From NCBI GenBank assembly GCA_023393635.1, contig JAEWKT010000055.1:1-64000 (forward strand): a DNA stretch of 64,000 nucleotides. The letters are read 5' to 3'. Below, in pieces: positions 53,854 to 62,253 of this stretch. Source of the DNA: Pseudomonadota bacterium (GTDB lineage: Bacteria; Pseudomonadota; Gammaproteobacteria; Pseudomonadales; Moraxellaceae). Under the pieces are notes generated by a model. That model ran no database searches and was not told where the DNA came from. It saw nothing but the letters and a program-made list of their open reading frames with translations. A program made the position numbers and the translations under genes. Each line of letters opens with the position of its first letter. Position 1 is the stretch's first letter.

Positions 53854-54309
53854 TTAGCGAGGAGTAGTTTCGGCAGTGTTGTTATTTGCAGCTTTGGCAG
53901 CAGAGTTATTGGCGGCTTTAGCAGCAGAGTTTGCAGCATCAGCAGCAGCATTTGCCGCTTCTACCGCAGCGTTAGTGCTGTTAGCATTTCCAGTAGTGGT
54001 GTTTGTGCCAGTAGTCGTTGTAGTAGTGGTGTTATCCATAGTCGCTGGTGCGGTTCTGGTGGTGTCATTCATGGGCGTGGTATCAGTTGTATCAACCATA
54101 GTGTTGTCGTCATGCATGTCTGTCATGGTATTGTCAGTAGTCATGTCGGTCATGGCGTTGTCAGTGTTTACTGCCGCATCATTCATGTTGGCACGGGCAT
54201 CAGCAGCAGCTGAATCAGCAGCAGCGTCGGCATTTTGTTTGGTACGGTCACTACAAGCACCTAAAGCTAAAGGTATAGCCAGGGCAGCAACTAATAAAGA
54301 CTTATGCAT
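53854..54309 (-). CDS. Ala/Thr/Asp-rich lipoprotein (copy A)
   Basis: 151 residues. Lipoprotein signal MHKSLLVAALAIPLALGAC with lipobox LGAC (Cys19), then SDRTKQNADAAADSAAADA, a stretch of TDNTMTDM-like repeats with runs of Thr, and an Ala/Asn-rich tail. The first 38 residues align closely with the second lipoprotein at 54702-55082, so the two are paralogues; the middle of this one has diverged into Thr/Asp/Met repeats. GAGGT precedes the ATG. Likely inner- or outer-membrane attached, elongated or disordered. No function recognised. Confidence 0.8.
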   Translation of the reverse strand: MHKSLLVAALAIPLALGACSDRTKQNADAAADSAAADARANMNDAAVNTDNAMTDMTTDNTMTDMHDDNTMVDTTDTTPMNDTTRTAPATMDNTTTTTTTGTNTTTGNANSTNAAVEAANAAADAANSAAKAANNSAAKAANNNTAETTPR

Positions 54310-54333
54310 ATAATCACCTCATCAAAAATAGAT

Positions 54334-54538
54334 TTATTTATCAGTATAACGTTTGGTTATATATTAACTGGTTGTAATTTACCTCTACATTCTCCAGAAA
54401 AGTAGCTACAACCACCTTAATATAATCACAATGATTTGATACGTCATATTTATCAATCGCCAGTAGATTAGCACTGCGACCTAACTTGGAGAAGTCCAAA
54501 GTGTCTGCAATTACCGATGTAAGTGTTTGAGTTACGTT
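54334..54538 (-). pseudogene. Remnant of a second pgk 3' end
   Basis: Translated leftward this non-coding stretch reads TQTLTSVIA...FSKLGRSANLLAIDKYDVSNHCDYI...TFLENVE, which aligns with the C-terminus of the intact phosphoglycerate kinase nearby: by hand 24 of 52 residues agree without gaps. An in-frame stop lies just upstream and no start codon exists; the nucleotide-binding GGGDT is lost and a frame change follows before CGTTAT and the TGAGGT ribosome site of copy A, which match the pgk-to-copy-B junction. It is therefore part of a segmental duplication. Homology may extend, with gaps, to about 54620. Confidence 0.85.
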
Positions 54539-54641
54539 AATTAACAGGGATTAGTGAAACAAAGTGTTTTTATATTTTTGATTGATGCCAAGTTTTTAAT
54601 CTCAGCTAATTTTTAGTTTCTTAACAAGTTTCTTAGAATAA

Positions 54642-54674
54642 TTCAGGCTCTGCCATATTAGTGGCGAGCCTGAA
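54642..54674 (-). terminator. Hairpin after the second Ala-rich lipoprotein gene
   Basis: Perfect 9-bp stem TTCAGGCTC/GAGCCTGAA with a 15-nt loop containing a further GCCA/TGGC pairing. The leftward T tract is short, so termination strength is uncertain. Confidence 0.6.
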
Positions 54675-54701
54675 AAAAACCTTAACGATAAGGATTGACT
54701 A

Positions 54702-55082
54702 TTAATCGCGCTGATTGGCCTGTGCTTTTTGCTCATTGGCATTGGCTTGTGCATTAGCAGCGGCTTCATTGGCAGACTCAGCAGTTGCGCTTGCAGCATT
54801 GGCAGCAGCTTGCGCAGCTCTTGCTTGAGCATCTGCAGTGGCATCACCTACTGCATCAGCAGCGTTAATGGCAGTACCCGCAACAACTGCACCAGCCGTT
54901 TTGGCCGCATCAGCAGTTTTGGCTGCTGCTTGCTCTGCATTTACTTGTGCCTGATCGGCTGCAACCTGAGCATCAGCTGCGGCAGAATCAGCAGTTGCCG
55001 ATGCATTTTCTTTAGTTCTTTCACTGCATGCTGCCAGCGCCATAGGAATAGCGAGTGCTGCTACCAAAAATATGTTTTTCAT
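54702..55082 (-). CDS. Ala-rich lipoprotein (copy B)
   Basis: 126 residues. Signal with lipobox LAAC (Cys19) followed by SERTKENASATADSAAADA and a long Ala/Gln/Asp-rich region (AADQAQVNAEQAAAKTADAAKTAG... to QRD) that should form continuous alpha helix or coiled coil. Starts 23 bp after the pgk stop behind GAGGT, so it is probably co-transcribed with pgk, an unusual partner for a glycolytic gene. Paralogue of copy A. Function unknown; Lpp- or entericidin-like envelope roles are only guesses. Confidence 0.82.
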   Translation of the reverse strand: MKNIFLVAALAIPMALAACSERTKENASATADSAAADAQVAADQAQVNAEQAAAKTADAAKTAGAVVAGTAINAADAVGDATADAQARAAQAAANAASATAESANEAAANAQANANEQKAQANQRD

Positions 55083-55105
55083 GTCTTACCTCACAAAATT
55101 ATTAA

Positions 55106-56302
55106 TTATGTATTGCCATAACGCTCGGCTAATATTGCAACTGCTGGCAGCACCTTTCCTTCAACAAACTCCAGAAACGCACCACCACCTGTTGAGATAT
55201 AGCCGATTTGATTCGTTACATTGTACTTGTCAATCGCTGCTATCGTATCACCACCGCCAGCAATGGAAAAGCCTTCACTTGCAGCAATTGCTTGTGCAAG
55301 TGTTTGTGTTCCGTTACCAAATGCATCTACCTCAAACACGCCAACTGGGCCATTCCACAAAATTGTTTTTGCACGGGTTAATAGCTCGGCAAATTGCTGG
55401 GCGGTTTGTGGACCAATATCTAAAATCATGTCGTTGTCATTTATATCATCAACATGTTTAACCACTGCTGTGCTGGCAGCTACCGACCCCATAAAGTCAT
55501 CAAAATTAAACTGGCTGGCATCTGCAACCACCACATCTACTGGTAAAGGCACATCCACTTTCGCTGCAATGGCTTTAGCGGTATCAATTAACTCAGCTTC
55601 TACTAATGACTTCCCAACGTTATAGCCTGCTGCTGCAAGAAAGGTATTGGCAATACCACCACCGACAATAAGCTGATCACACACGCTAGACAACGAATTA
55701 AGTACATCAAGCTTGGTAGATACTTTAGAGCCTGCAACAATCGCGACCATGGGTTTTTCAGGCGCTTCCATCGCACGACCCAGAGCATCTAGCTCGGCTG
55801 CCAGCAAAGGACCCGCTGCGGCAACTTTGGCAAAACGTGCTACGCCTTCTGTTGACGCCTCCGCACGGTGTGCAGTACCAAAAGCATCCATGACAAATAC
55901 ATCACAAAGATTGGCATATTGTTGTGCAAGCTCGGGGTTGTTTTTCTTTTCACCCTGATTAAAACGTACATTTTCAAGCAATATCACTTGACCTGATGCA
56001 ACTTCTACACCGTCTAGATAGTCAGTTTTTAGGGCTACATTTTGCCCCAAAGCATCTGACAAGTATTGAGCTACAGGTGCCAAAGATTGTTCCTGTTTTG
56101 GTTCACCTTCTACTGGACGGCCTAAATGCGAACAAACAATCACAGCCGCACCCTGTTGCAATGCTTGTTGAATGGTTGGCAATGCAGCACGTAACCGCGC
56201 ATCACTGGTAATTTGCCCGTTTTTTACGGGGACGTTTAAATCTTCACGAATTAAAACGCGTTTGCCATTTAGATCCAGATCAGTCATGCGTTGAAAGTTC
56301 AT
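55106..56302 (-). CDS. pgk: Phosphoglycerate kinase
   Basis: Transfers phosphate between 1,3-bisphosphoglycerate and ADP. Conserved: LNGKRVLIREDLNVPVKNG, CSHLGRPVEGE, VMDAFGTAHRAEAS, KVSTKLDVLNSL, IVGGGIANTFL, NGPVGVFE and the nucleotide loop AGGGDTIAAIDKY. 398 residues from MNFQRM, which has AGAGA upstream; the frame is open 12 codons further without similarity. Leads the pgk-lipoprotein-lipoprotein-fbaA stretch. Confidence 0.97.
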   Translation of the reverse strand: MNFQRMTDLDLNGKRVLIREDLNVPVKNGQITSDARLRAALPTIQQALQQGAAVIVCSHLGRPVEGEPKQEQSLAPVAQYLSDALGQNVALKTDYLDGVEVASGQVILLENVRFNQGEKKNNPELAQQYANLCDVFVMDAFGTAHRAEASTEGVARFAKVAAAGPLLAAELDALGRAMEAPEKPMVAIVAGSKVSTKLDVLNSLSSVCDQLIVGGGIANTFLAAAGYNVGKSLVEAELIDTAKAIAAKVDVPLPVDVVVADASQFNFDDFMGSVAASTAVVKHVDDINDNDMILDIGPQTAQQFAELLTRAKTILWNGPVGVFEVDAFGNGTQTLAQAIAASEGFSIAGGGDTIAAIDKYNVTNQIGYISTGGGAFLEFVEGKVLPAVAILAERYGNT

Positions 56303-56496
56303 CTTTAATCTCTGCCTTCTTAACAAAATAGGTGCCAAAATAACTGGCGCAAATGTTAAAGCAAATCATTTGCAGAATCTATGTTTGAATTTACGAAGAA
56401 ATAATGAAAATTACTAAAGACATTAGACAAATAGGCGTTAAAATTCTATTGTTTATAACGAAATATCGCTCAGTTAAGTTTTGGATCCGCTTTATT

Positions 56497-56880
56497 ATGT
56501 CTATTCATCCTGTTCCTTCGCAAAATATCCGAAACGTGCTGGGTGACCGCCTGGCCAGTTGCTGCTTTGATCCCATTACTGGTTTTTTCCGTGATGGCTT
56601 TTGCCATACAGGGGCTTATGACTTGGGTCAACACACTGTTTGCGCGCAAATGACTTCAGAATTTTTAAATTTCTCGCAGGGGGTTGGTAATGATTTAACC
56701 ACCCCCTTGCCAGAAGTAGGTTTTGATGGCTTACAGCCTGGTGATTTCTGGTGTATTTGTGTAACACGCTGGAAAGAGGCGTATAATGCTGGTTTTGCGC
56801 CGCCTGTCAAACTCCAGGCATGTCACGAAAGTGCATTAGATTTTGTTTCTATAGAGGTATTGCGACAGTATGCGATTTAA
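56497..56880 (+). CDS. DUF2237 family protein
   Basis: 127 residues from the chosen ATG: NVLGDRLASCCFDPITGFFRDGFC, DLGQHTVCAQMTSEFLNFSQGVGNDLTTP, and GDFWCICVTRWKEAYNAGFAPPV, all diagnostic of DUF2237 (known from a single crystal fold, biochemical role unassigned). The open frame continues 31 codons upstream without similarity and without a better ribosome site. It overlaps maf by 11 bp, so the two are translationally coupled. Divergent from pgk. Confidence 0.88.
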   Translation: MSIHPVPSQNIRNVLGDRLASCCFDPITGFFRDGFCHTGAYDLGQHTVCAQMTSEFLNFSQGVGNDLTTPLPEVGFDGLQPGDFWCICVTRWKEAYNAGFAPPVKLQACHESALDFVSIEVLRQYAI

Positions 56881-57475
56881 TCAGTCAACACCGCCTATTA
56901 TTCTGGCCTCTACCTCAACAACACGGCGCCAGCTTCTGGCGCGCTTAAACGTGCCTTTTGATGTGATTTCACCAGAAATTGATGAAACACCATTTGCAGA
57001 TGAGTCAGCCCAGACACTAGCCTGCCGTTTGGCCGAACAAAAAGCAGGAGTAATTTCCAACCAGTTTCCACATGCAATGGTAGTAGGTTCTGACCAAGTG
57101 GTCTGGACTGCCAATGAACCTAAAGTATTTTTGGGTAAACCCCTAAATGCAGCACGTGCTTATGAGCAACTACGAATCTTATCGGGTCAACTGGTTCATT
57201 TTGAAACTGCGGTAAATGTCCAATGCCAGCAATTAAATATTAATCGAACTGAGCTGGTACGCTATCTTGTTCACTTTCGCACATTAAGTAGTACTGAAAT
57301 TCAGCGTTATGTGGCTTTTGACCAACCTTTTCACTGTGCAGGAAGCATCAAGGCAGAAAGTCTGGGCATTAGTTTGTTTGAAGGCATGCATGGCGAAGAC
57401 TTTACTGCGCTATTGGGTCTGCCATTAATTAAGCTAGGTGCTATCTTGCGCGAAGTGGGCTGGGCGTCCCCTTAA
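56870..57475 (+). CDS. yceF: Maf family nucleotide pyrophosphatase (YceF-like)
   Basis: House-cleaning pyrophosphatase that removes modified nucleotides; the YceF subgroup prefers 7-methyl-GTP. The N-terminal IILASTSTTRRQLL (10-23) binds triphosphate, VVGSDQVV contains the catalytic Asp, and EGMHGEDFTALLGLPLIKL is the C-terminal subgroup motif. 201 residues. Subgroup choice rests on resemblance. Coupled to the DUF2237 gene. Confidence 0.92.
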   Translation: MRFNQSTPPIILASTSTTRRQLLARLNVPFDVISPEIDETPFADESAQTLACRLAEQKAGVISNQFPHAMVVGSDQVVWTANEPKVFLGKPLNAARAYEQLRILSGQLVHFETAVNVQCQQLNINRTELVRYLVHFRTLSSTEIQRYVAFDQPFHCAGSIKAESLGISLFEGMHGEDFTALLGLPLIKLGAILREVGWASP

Positions 57476-57533
57476 ATTTTTATTCTTTATTCATTTCATT
57501 GTTTAGTAATCACCCTGCAAAAATTATCCGTTA

Positions 57534-57577
57534 AAAAAAGCCCCTGGAAATAATCCAAGGGCTTTTTAGTATGAAGT
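57534..57577. terminator. Bidirectional terminator between maf and mnmG
   Basis: Stem AAAAAGCCC/GGGCTTTTT with inner TGGA/TCCA pairing, T-rich on both sides, between convergent genes. Confidence 0.9.
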
Positions 57578-57605
57578 TTAAGAAGTACATCAAGCAATGA
57601 GTATA

Positions 57606-59483
57606 TTAACTGGCACGCTTTAAACCCTGTTTTTTTAAGGTGACCATTAGTAAATGAACGGCAGCAGTGGTCACGCCTGGAATTCGGCCAGCCTGCGCCA
57701 GGGTTGCAGGACGCACTTCTTTTAGTTTCTGGGTAATCTCACGCGATAAGCCCGACACTACGTCATAATCAAACTCGGCTGGAATGAGGCTCTGCTCAAG
57801 TTTTTTAAGCTGTGCCACATCATCCTGCTGACGATCAATATAACCCGCATATTTTACGCCAATTTCAATTTGCTCACCTACCAGTTGTGAAACATTACTA
57901 TCAGTCAGCTCGGCAATTTGAGTAAAACTGACATTAGGCCGCTTGAGTAAATCGATGGCGCTGCATTCCTTGCTCAGCACTTCGCCTGTTTGCTCAATAA
58001 AGCGTTGACCTAGCTTATTGCTTGGCGCTGCCCACAACCCGCGTAAACGTGCAGTTTCTTGTTCAATGCTTTCCATCTTTTCACAAAAATGCGCCCAGCG
58101 AACGTCATCCACCAAGCCCATTTCGCGGCCAATGGCAGTTAAACGCTGATCGGCATTGTCTTCACGCAACATTAAGCGGTATTCGGCACGGCTGGTAAAC
58201 ATGCGATAAGGTTCTTTAGTACCCAAAGTAATCAGGTCATCAACCAGAACGCCCATATAAGCCTGATCACGTGTTGGCGACCAGCCTTCTTGATCCCACG
58301 CGCGGCGTGCTGCATTTAAACCAGCTAGCAAACCTTGCGCCCCTGCTTCTTCATAGCCCGTAGTGCCATTGATCTGGCCAGCAAAATACAGGTTGTGAAT
58401 CGACTTGGTCTCTAAAGTAGGCTTTAAAGCTTGTGGATTAAAATAATCATATTCAATGGCATAACCAGGGCGCAAGATATGCGCATTTTCCATGCCCTTA
58501 ATAGAACGAACCAGTTTAAACTGGATATCAAACGGCAAACTGGTAGAAATACCGTTTGGATATAACTCGTGCGTGGTTAAACCTTCTGGCTCCAGAAAAA
58601 TCTGATGGCTGTTTTTATCACTAAAACGATGAATTTTGTCTTCAATTGAGGGACAGTAGCGCGGCCCTACACCTTCAATAACCCCTGTGTACATCGGTGA
58701 GCGATCTAATCCGCTACGAATAATGTCATGGGTTTGCTCATTGGTATGGGTGATAAAACAGTTCACTTGCGCAGGATGCATGGATGCATCACCCATAAAC
58801 GACATTACAGGAATTGGCGTGTCGCCAGGTTGTGGCGTCATGACTGAAAAATCCACCGAACGCGCATCAATACGCGGTGGCGTGCCTGTTTTTAGGCGAC
58901 CAACAGGTAAATTTAACTCGCGCAAACGGTCTGCCAGTGCAATAGATGGTGGATCACCTGCGCGTCCCCCTTTGGATTGCTGCATGCCGATGTGAATAAT
59001 GCCCCCCAAAAACGTACCCGTGGTGAGCACGACTGTCTGGGTGTCAAAGCGAATCCCCATTTGGGTAATCACGCCTTTTACCGTATCGCCCTCAACTACC
59101 AGATCGTCGGCAGCTTGCTGAAAAATATCTAAATTAGGCTGATTTTCCAGAATTTCACGAATGGCTGCTTTATATAAAATACGGTCGGCTTGAGCACGTG
59201 TTGCACGAACGGCTGCACCTTTACGCGCGTTTAATACCCGAAATTGGATACCACTTTTATCGGCAGCCAGCCCCATCGAGCCGCCCATAGCATCAATTTC
59301 ACGCACCAGATGCGATTTGCCAATACCACCAATAGCTGGGTTGCAGCTCATCTGTCCTAAAGTTTCAATATTATGCGTGAGTAGCAGGGTTTGTCGTCCC
59401 ATGCGTGCAGCAGCCAGCGCAGCTTCGGTGCCCGCATGTCCACCGCCGATTACAATCACGTCATAAGCTTTAGGATAGTGCAT
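57606..59483 (-). CDS. mnmG: tRNA uridine-5-carboxymethylaminomethyl modification enzyme subunit
   Basis: FAD enzyme acting with MnmE on wobble U34. Starts YDVIVIGGGHAGTEAALAAARMG (FAD loop); SCNPAIGGIGKSHLVREIDAMGG, GRLKTGTPPRID, FAGQINGTTGYEEAGAQGLLAG and the helical C-terminus (LSREITQKLKEVRPATLAQAGRIPGVT) are conserved. 625 residues, standard. Formerly gidA; here not linked to rsmG or the replication origin genes within view. Confidence 0.98.
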   Translation of the reverse strand: MHYPKAYDVIVIGGGHAGTEAALAAARMGRQTLLLTHNIETLGQMSCNPAIGGIGKSHLVREIDAMGGSMGLAADKSGIQFRVLNARKGAAVRATRAQADRILYKAAIREILENQPNLDIFQQAADDLVVEGDTVKGVITQMGIRFDTQTVVLTTGTFLGGIIHIGMQQSKGGRAGDPPSIALADRLRELNLPVGRLKTGTPPRIDARSVDFSVMTPQPGDTPIPVMSFMGDASMHPAQVNCFITHTNEQTHDIIRSGLDRSPMYTGVIEGVGPRYCPSIEDKIHRFSDKNSHQIFLEPEGLTTHELYPNGISTSLPFDIQFKLVRSIKGMENAHILRPGYAIEYDYFNPQALKPTLETKSIHNLYFAGQINGTTGYEEAGAQGLLAGLNAARRAWDQEGWSPTRDQAYMGVLVDDLITLGTKEPYRMFTSRAEYRLMLREDNADQRLTAIGREMGLVDDVRWAHFCEKMESIEQETARLRGLWAAPSNKLGQRFIEQTGEVLSKECSAIDLLKRPNVSFTQIAELTDSNVSQLVGEQIEIGVKYAGYIDRQQDDVAQLKKLEQSLIPAEFDYDVVSGLSREITQKLKEVRPATLAQAGRIPGVTTAAVHLLMVTLKKQGLKRAS

Positions 59484-59569
59484 AATAAACTTTTCTATTG
59501 ATGAAAAAACAGGCGGGAATTATAGTCTATTTTCGCTCCCAGATACAGTAATTGCACCGCATGCTTTAC

Positions 59570-59597
59570 AAACAAAAGCCCGTGATAGAACGGGCTT
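59570..59597 (-). terminator. Rho-independent terminator of alkB
   Basis: Leftward stem AAGCCCGT/ACGGGCTT with a 6-nt loop and T-rich tail (TTTTGTTTG), between alkB and mnmG. Confidence 0.85.
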
Positions 59598-59618
59598 AAG
59601 CACTTGGAAGCTTTAAAA

Positions 59619-60866
59619 CTAAATAGGTTCGGCTGCGCTGGTATTTTTGTTGGAATCTTTATTGATATCTTTATTTAACAACTGATCTACCACGCCAAAC
59701 TTCTTAAACAATCTTGCACGTGCCTTAGGGTATACATTGGCACGGTGAAGATCACCTTTATAATGATCCACCACGCGCTGATCCATTATTTTATACCACC
59801 ACTTTGGAATAATGGCGGGCAACAATAATGAAGCGTAGCCTGCAGGTAATTGTGGCACTTCTTCAAAATGGCGTAGTGCCTGAAACGCGCGGGTTGGATA
59901 CGCATGGTGATCGGAGTGGCGCTGTAACTGGTATAAAAACAGGTTAGTAACCATGCTGTTGCTGTTCCAGCTATGCTCAGGCATCGTGCGCACGTATTTT
60001 CCATTGGGCAGCTGCTCACGCTTTAGCCCATAATGCTCCAGATAATTCACCACTTCAAACAAAGTAAAACCATACACTGCCTGAGTTACCAGATATGGAA
60101 TAACACGTCGGCCAAAAACAGCAATCATGGTGGCATGAAAGCCAGCTGACATTAACCAGCCCTGAATCAGCTCATTGTCCAGCGACCAGAAAGTTTTTCC
60201 TTTGCGTTCCAGACGACGGGTTTCAATCTCAAGGGCTGACTTAAAACTGCCCACCACAGTGCGTGGCCAGAATTGCCAGAAGCTCTCCCCCATTTGCGAA
60301 GACGCTGGATCTTCAGGGGTGGCAACACGTCGGTGATGACCGTATGGATGTTCTACACGAAAATGAATATATCCTGTTGGCAATAAAGCCAGATGCGATA
60401 GATAATGGTAAATTTTTTCAGATTTATGGCTAAGCTCATGTGCCGTATTGATGGCAATACCATTGATGGCACCAATCGACGCACCCAATACAAGCTGGTC
60501 AATCAGGGGTGTACCTTTGCGGCTAGCCGCATAAGCGCCAATCAGTGTGCCCAGATATTGCGTTGGAATATAAGCCTTTACGATACGCATATAATACGGG
60601 TCTTGCTCTAACTGCTTGATGGCTTCTTCTGGATGGTTTTCTGCGTCAGGCCCTACAATTTTATCCATTAAAGGCACAATGCCATGCAGCATGATTGGCC
60701 CTAAAGCCGCCAAAGCACGTAGTTTTTTGGGCGCGATGGCATAGCCTGCTGCAGCAGTTACCCCAATAATGGGCAATGCAGGACTAATTAACCACAAGTA
60801 ACGCTTTGGGTCTTTATGTTGAGTCGCTGGTTGCTTTAGCAAGCTCAGTGGGGTGTGGGCATTCAT
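59619..60866 (-). CDS. alkB: Alkane 1-monooxygenase (AlkB/AlkM type)
   Basis: Membrane di-iron hydroxylase that converts n-alkanes to 1-alkanols using electrons from rubredoxin. Three histidine boxes are intact: HELSHK (about 146), EHPYGHHRRV (about 174-183) and LQRHSDHHA (about 318-326), plus NYLEHYGL, the HYG motif specific for AlkB. Several hydrophobic segments lie before box 1 and between boxes 2 and 3. 415 residues from the ATG with GGAG nine bases upstream (the frame opens at a GTG three codons earlier). No rubredoxin or rubredoxin reductase gene is in the window. The divergent AraC gene is the likely regulator. Confidence 0.95.
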   Translation of the reverse strand: MNAHTPLSLLKQPATQHKDPKRYLWLISPALPIIGVTAAAGYAIAPKKLRALAALGPIMLHGIVPLMDKIVGPDAENHPEEAIKQLEQDPYYMRIVKAYIPTQYLGTLIGAYAASRKGTPLIDQLVLGASIGAINGIAINTAHELSHKSEKIYHYLSHLALLPTGYIHFRVEHPYGHHRRVATPEDPASSQMGESFWQFWPRTVVGSFKSALEIETRRLERKGKTFWSLDNELIQGWLMSAGFHATMIAVFGRRVIPYLVTQAVYGFTLFEVVNYLEHYGLKREQLPNGKYVRTMPEHSWNSNSMVTNLFLYQLQRHSDHHAYPTRAFQALRHFEEVPQLPAGYASLLLPAIIPKWWYKIMDQRVVDHYKGDLHRANVYPKARARLFKKFGVVDQLLNKDINKDSNKNTSAAEPI

Positions 60867-61011
60867 TGGCGGCACTCCAGAATTTAATTGTCCTAATCGT
60901 TATGCCCATCATTTATCAGACGCTATCCATCTACCAGTTGTGAGCGTCCAGAAAATCTATTCCAGACACTATAAGCTATGTTTTTACTCATATTTTGTCA
61001 TACACTAAATA
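60867..61011. promoter_or_regulatory. Divergent control region of alkB and AraC gene
   Basis: 145 bp. It carries a direct repeat TCCAGA at 60947-60952 and 60961-60966 with similar flanks, a plausible AraC-type half-site pair. No strong -35/-10 set stands out on either strand. Confidence 0.45.
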
Positions 61012-61983
61012 ATGAGCTTGCCTTTTGTCCCTGAGAACGTGATGGATGCTTTAAGCAAAATTCTAGATGACATTCATATGCGTGGTGCCGAATATTTATA
61101 TGTTTCAGGCTGTAATGACTGGCATTTTTGCCTCGACACTCAAGGCGAATGTGTTTTTCATATTATGCTGTTTGGCGATGCAATGATTGAAATGCATCAA
61201 TCAGCAGCAAATGAACCACAAGTCCAGCCTATGCAAGCTGGCGATATTATTATTGTGCCCACAGGCAAAAAACATCAAGTGTATAGCAATACGGCCAGTG
61301 CAACGTTAAACCCTGCTTTTGATTTACGCCCAGAATTTCATGGGCATCGTAATGACAGTGTCAATTTGGGTGGGCAAGGTCAGGCCAGTAGTCTGGTGCT
61401 GTCTATCCGCTGCTTACTGGATGTCGAAATGGCGCGGCCGCTACTGACCGCGCTGCCATCACTAATGACGATTAATAATGCCATGGACACAGGTGCTCCT
61501 TCGTGGCTTCAAATTGGCCTGCAATTTTTGGCACTTGAAGCTGAGCGTAGCCGTCCTGGTCGTGACACCCTGATTAATCGTCTGGTCACCATGTTACTTA
61601 TTGAATGTGTGCGGGATTATATTGAGCAGCTACCGCAAGGCTCGGAAAACTGGCTAATGGCCTTGCGCGATCCCCAGCTTGCCCCAGTGCTTAGTGCAAT
61701 TCATGCGCAACCCGAAAAATCATGGACGGTAGCAGAGCTGGCCTCGCTGGCACTGATGTCGCGCTCTGCGTTTGCCGAGCGTTTTAGTCATACTATTGGT
61801 GAAACGCCACTTGCTTATCTGGCAGCACATCGTTTACGCCTTGCAGCATGGCATTTACGCGAAAACAATCAGGGCATTGGTCGTATTGCTGAAAAAGTGG
61901 GCTATAGCTCAGAAACTGCCTTTAGTCAGGCTTTTAAGCGTCATTATGGGCAATCGCCCAGTCATTATCGCAAGCACAGTTAA
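61012..61983 (+). CDS. AraC-family regulator, likely controls alkB
   Basis: 323 residues. The N-terminal cupin-type sensing domain (about 20-150) includes MQAGDIIIVPTGKKHQVY and NLGGQGQASSLVLSIRCL; the C-terminal two helix-turn-helix units (about 235-320) read WTVAELASLALMSRSAFAERFS and IGRIAEKVGYSSETAFSQAFKRHYGQSPSHYRK. Acinetobacter AlkR is a divergent AraC/XylS activator of alkM, so the role is likely the same, but I did not establish orthology. A second ATG (61042) has a better ribosome site (GAGAA) than the first. Confidence 0.9.
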   Translation: MSLPFVPENVMDALSKILDDIHMRGAEYLYVSGCNDWHFCLDTQGECVFHIMLFGDAMIEMHQSAANEPQVQPMQAGDIIIVPTGKKHQVYSNTASATLNPAFDLRPEFHGHRNDSVNLGGQGQASSLVLSIRCLLDVEMARPLLTALPSLMTINNAMDTGAPSWLQIGLQFLALEAERSRPGRDTLINRLVTMLLIECVRDYIEQLPQGSENWLMALRDPQLAPVLSAIHAQPEKSWTVAELASLALMSRSAFAERFSHTIGETPLAYLAAHRLRLAAWHLRENNQGIGRIAEKVGYSSETAFSQAFKRHYGQSPSHYRKHS

Positions 61984-62068
61984 AATTTTTCTGGGCAGCT
62001 TTTTAAAGCTATTTTGAAAAAACTTGTTGGTATATTCATATTTTTAAATTTCTTAGTCATAAAAAAAC

Positions 62069-62081
62069 ATGACATTGTCAT
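62069..62081. promoter_or_regulatory. Palindrome upstream of the last gene
   Basis: ATGACA-T-TGTCAT, a perfect 6-bp dyad around one base, about 170 bp before the start of the last gene and about 85 bp after the AraC gene. Operator-like, binding protein unknown. Confidence 0.3.
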
Positions 62082-62253
62082 TACAGTAAATAAAACTTAA
62101 CACTAACTACAAAGTGTGTATGTTTGAAAGACAATTCATACAAGGACATTTGACCTGTTTTTAGCCTTTAATCAAAGCTCAAAATAAGCAAATTTATATA
62201 TAGGTTTGCATTTTATTCTTTAGTTAATGATTAATACACATGAGGCAGTACAA

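Noticed and set aside
53876..54313. Open frame on the plus strand opposite lipoprotein copy A
   Set aside because: Antisense shadow of a low-complexity gene; its Val/Ala/Leu-rich product mirrors the repeats and it has no ribosome site.
60867..61011. Clear sigma70 or sigma54 promoter for alkB
   Set aside because: No convincing -35/-10 or GG-N10-GC pair could be placed at a sensible distance.
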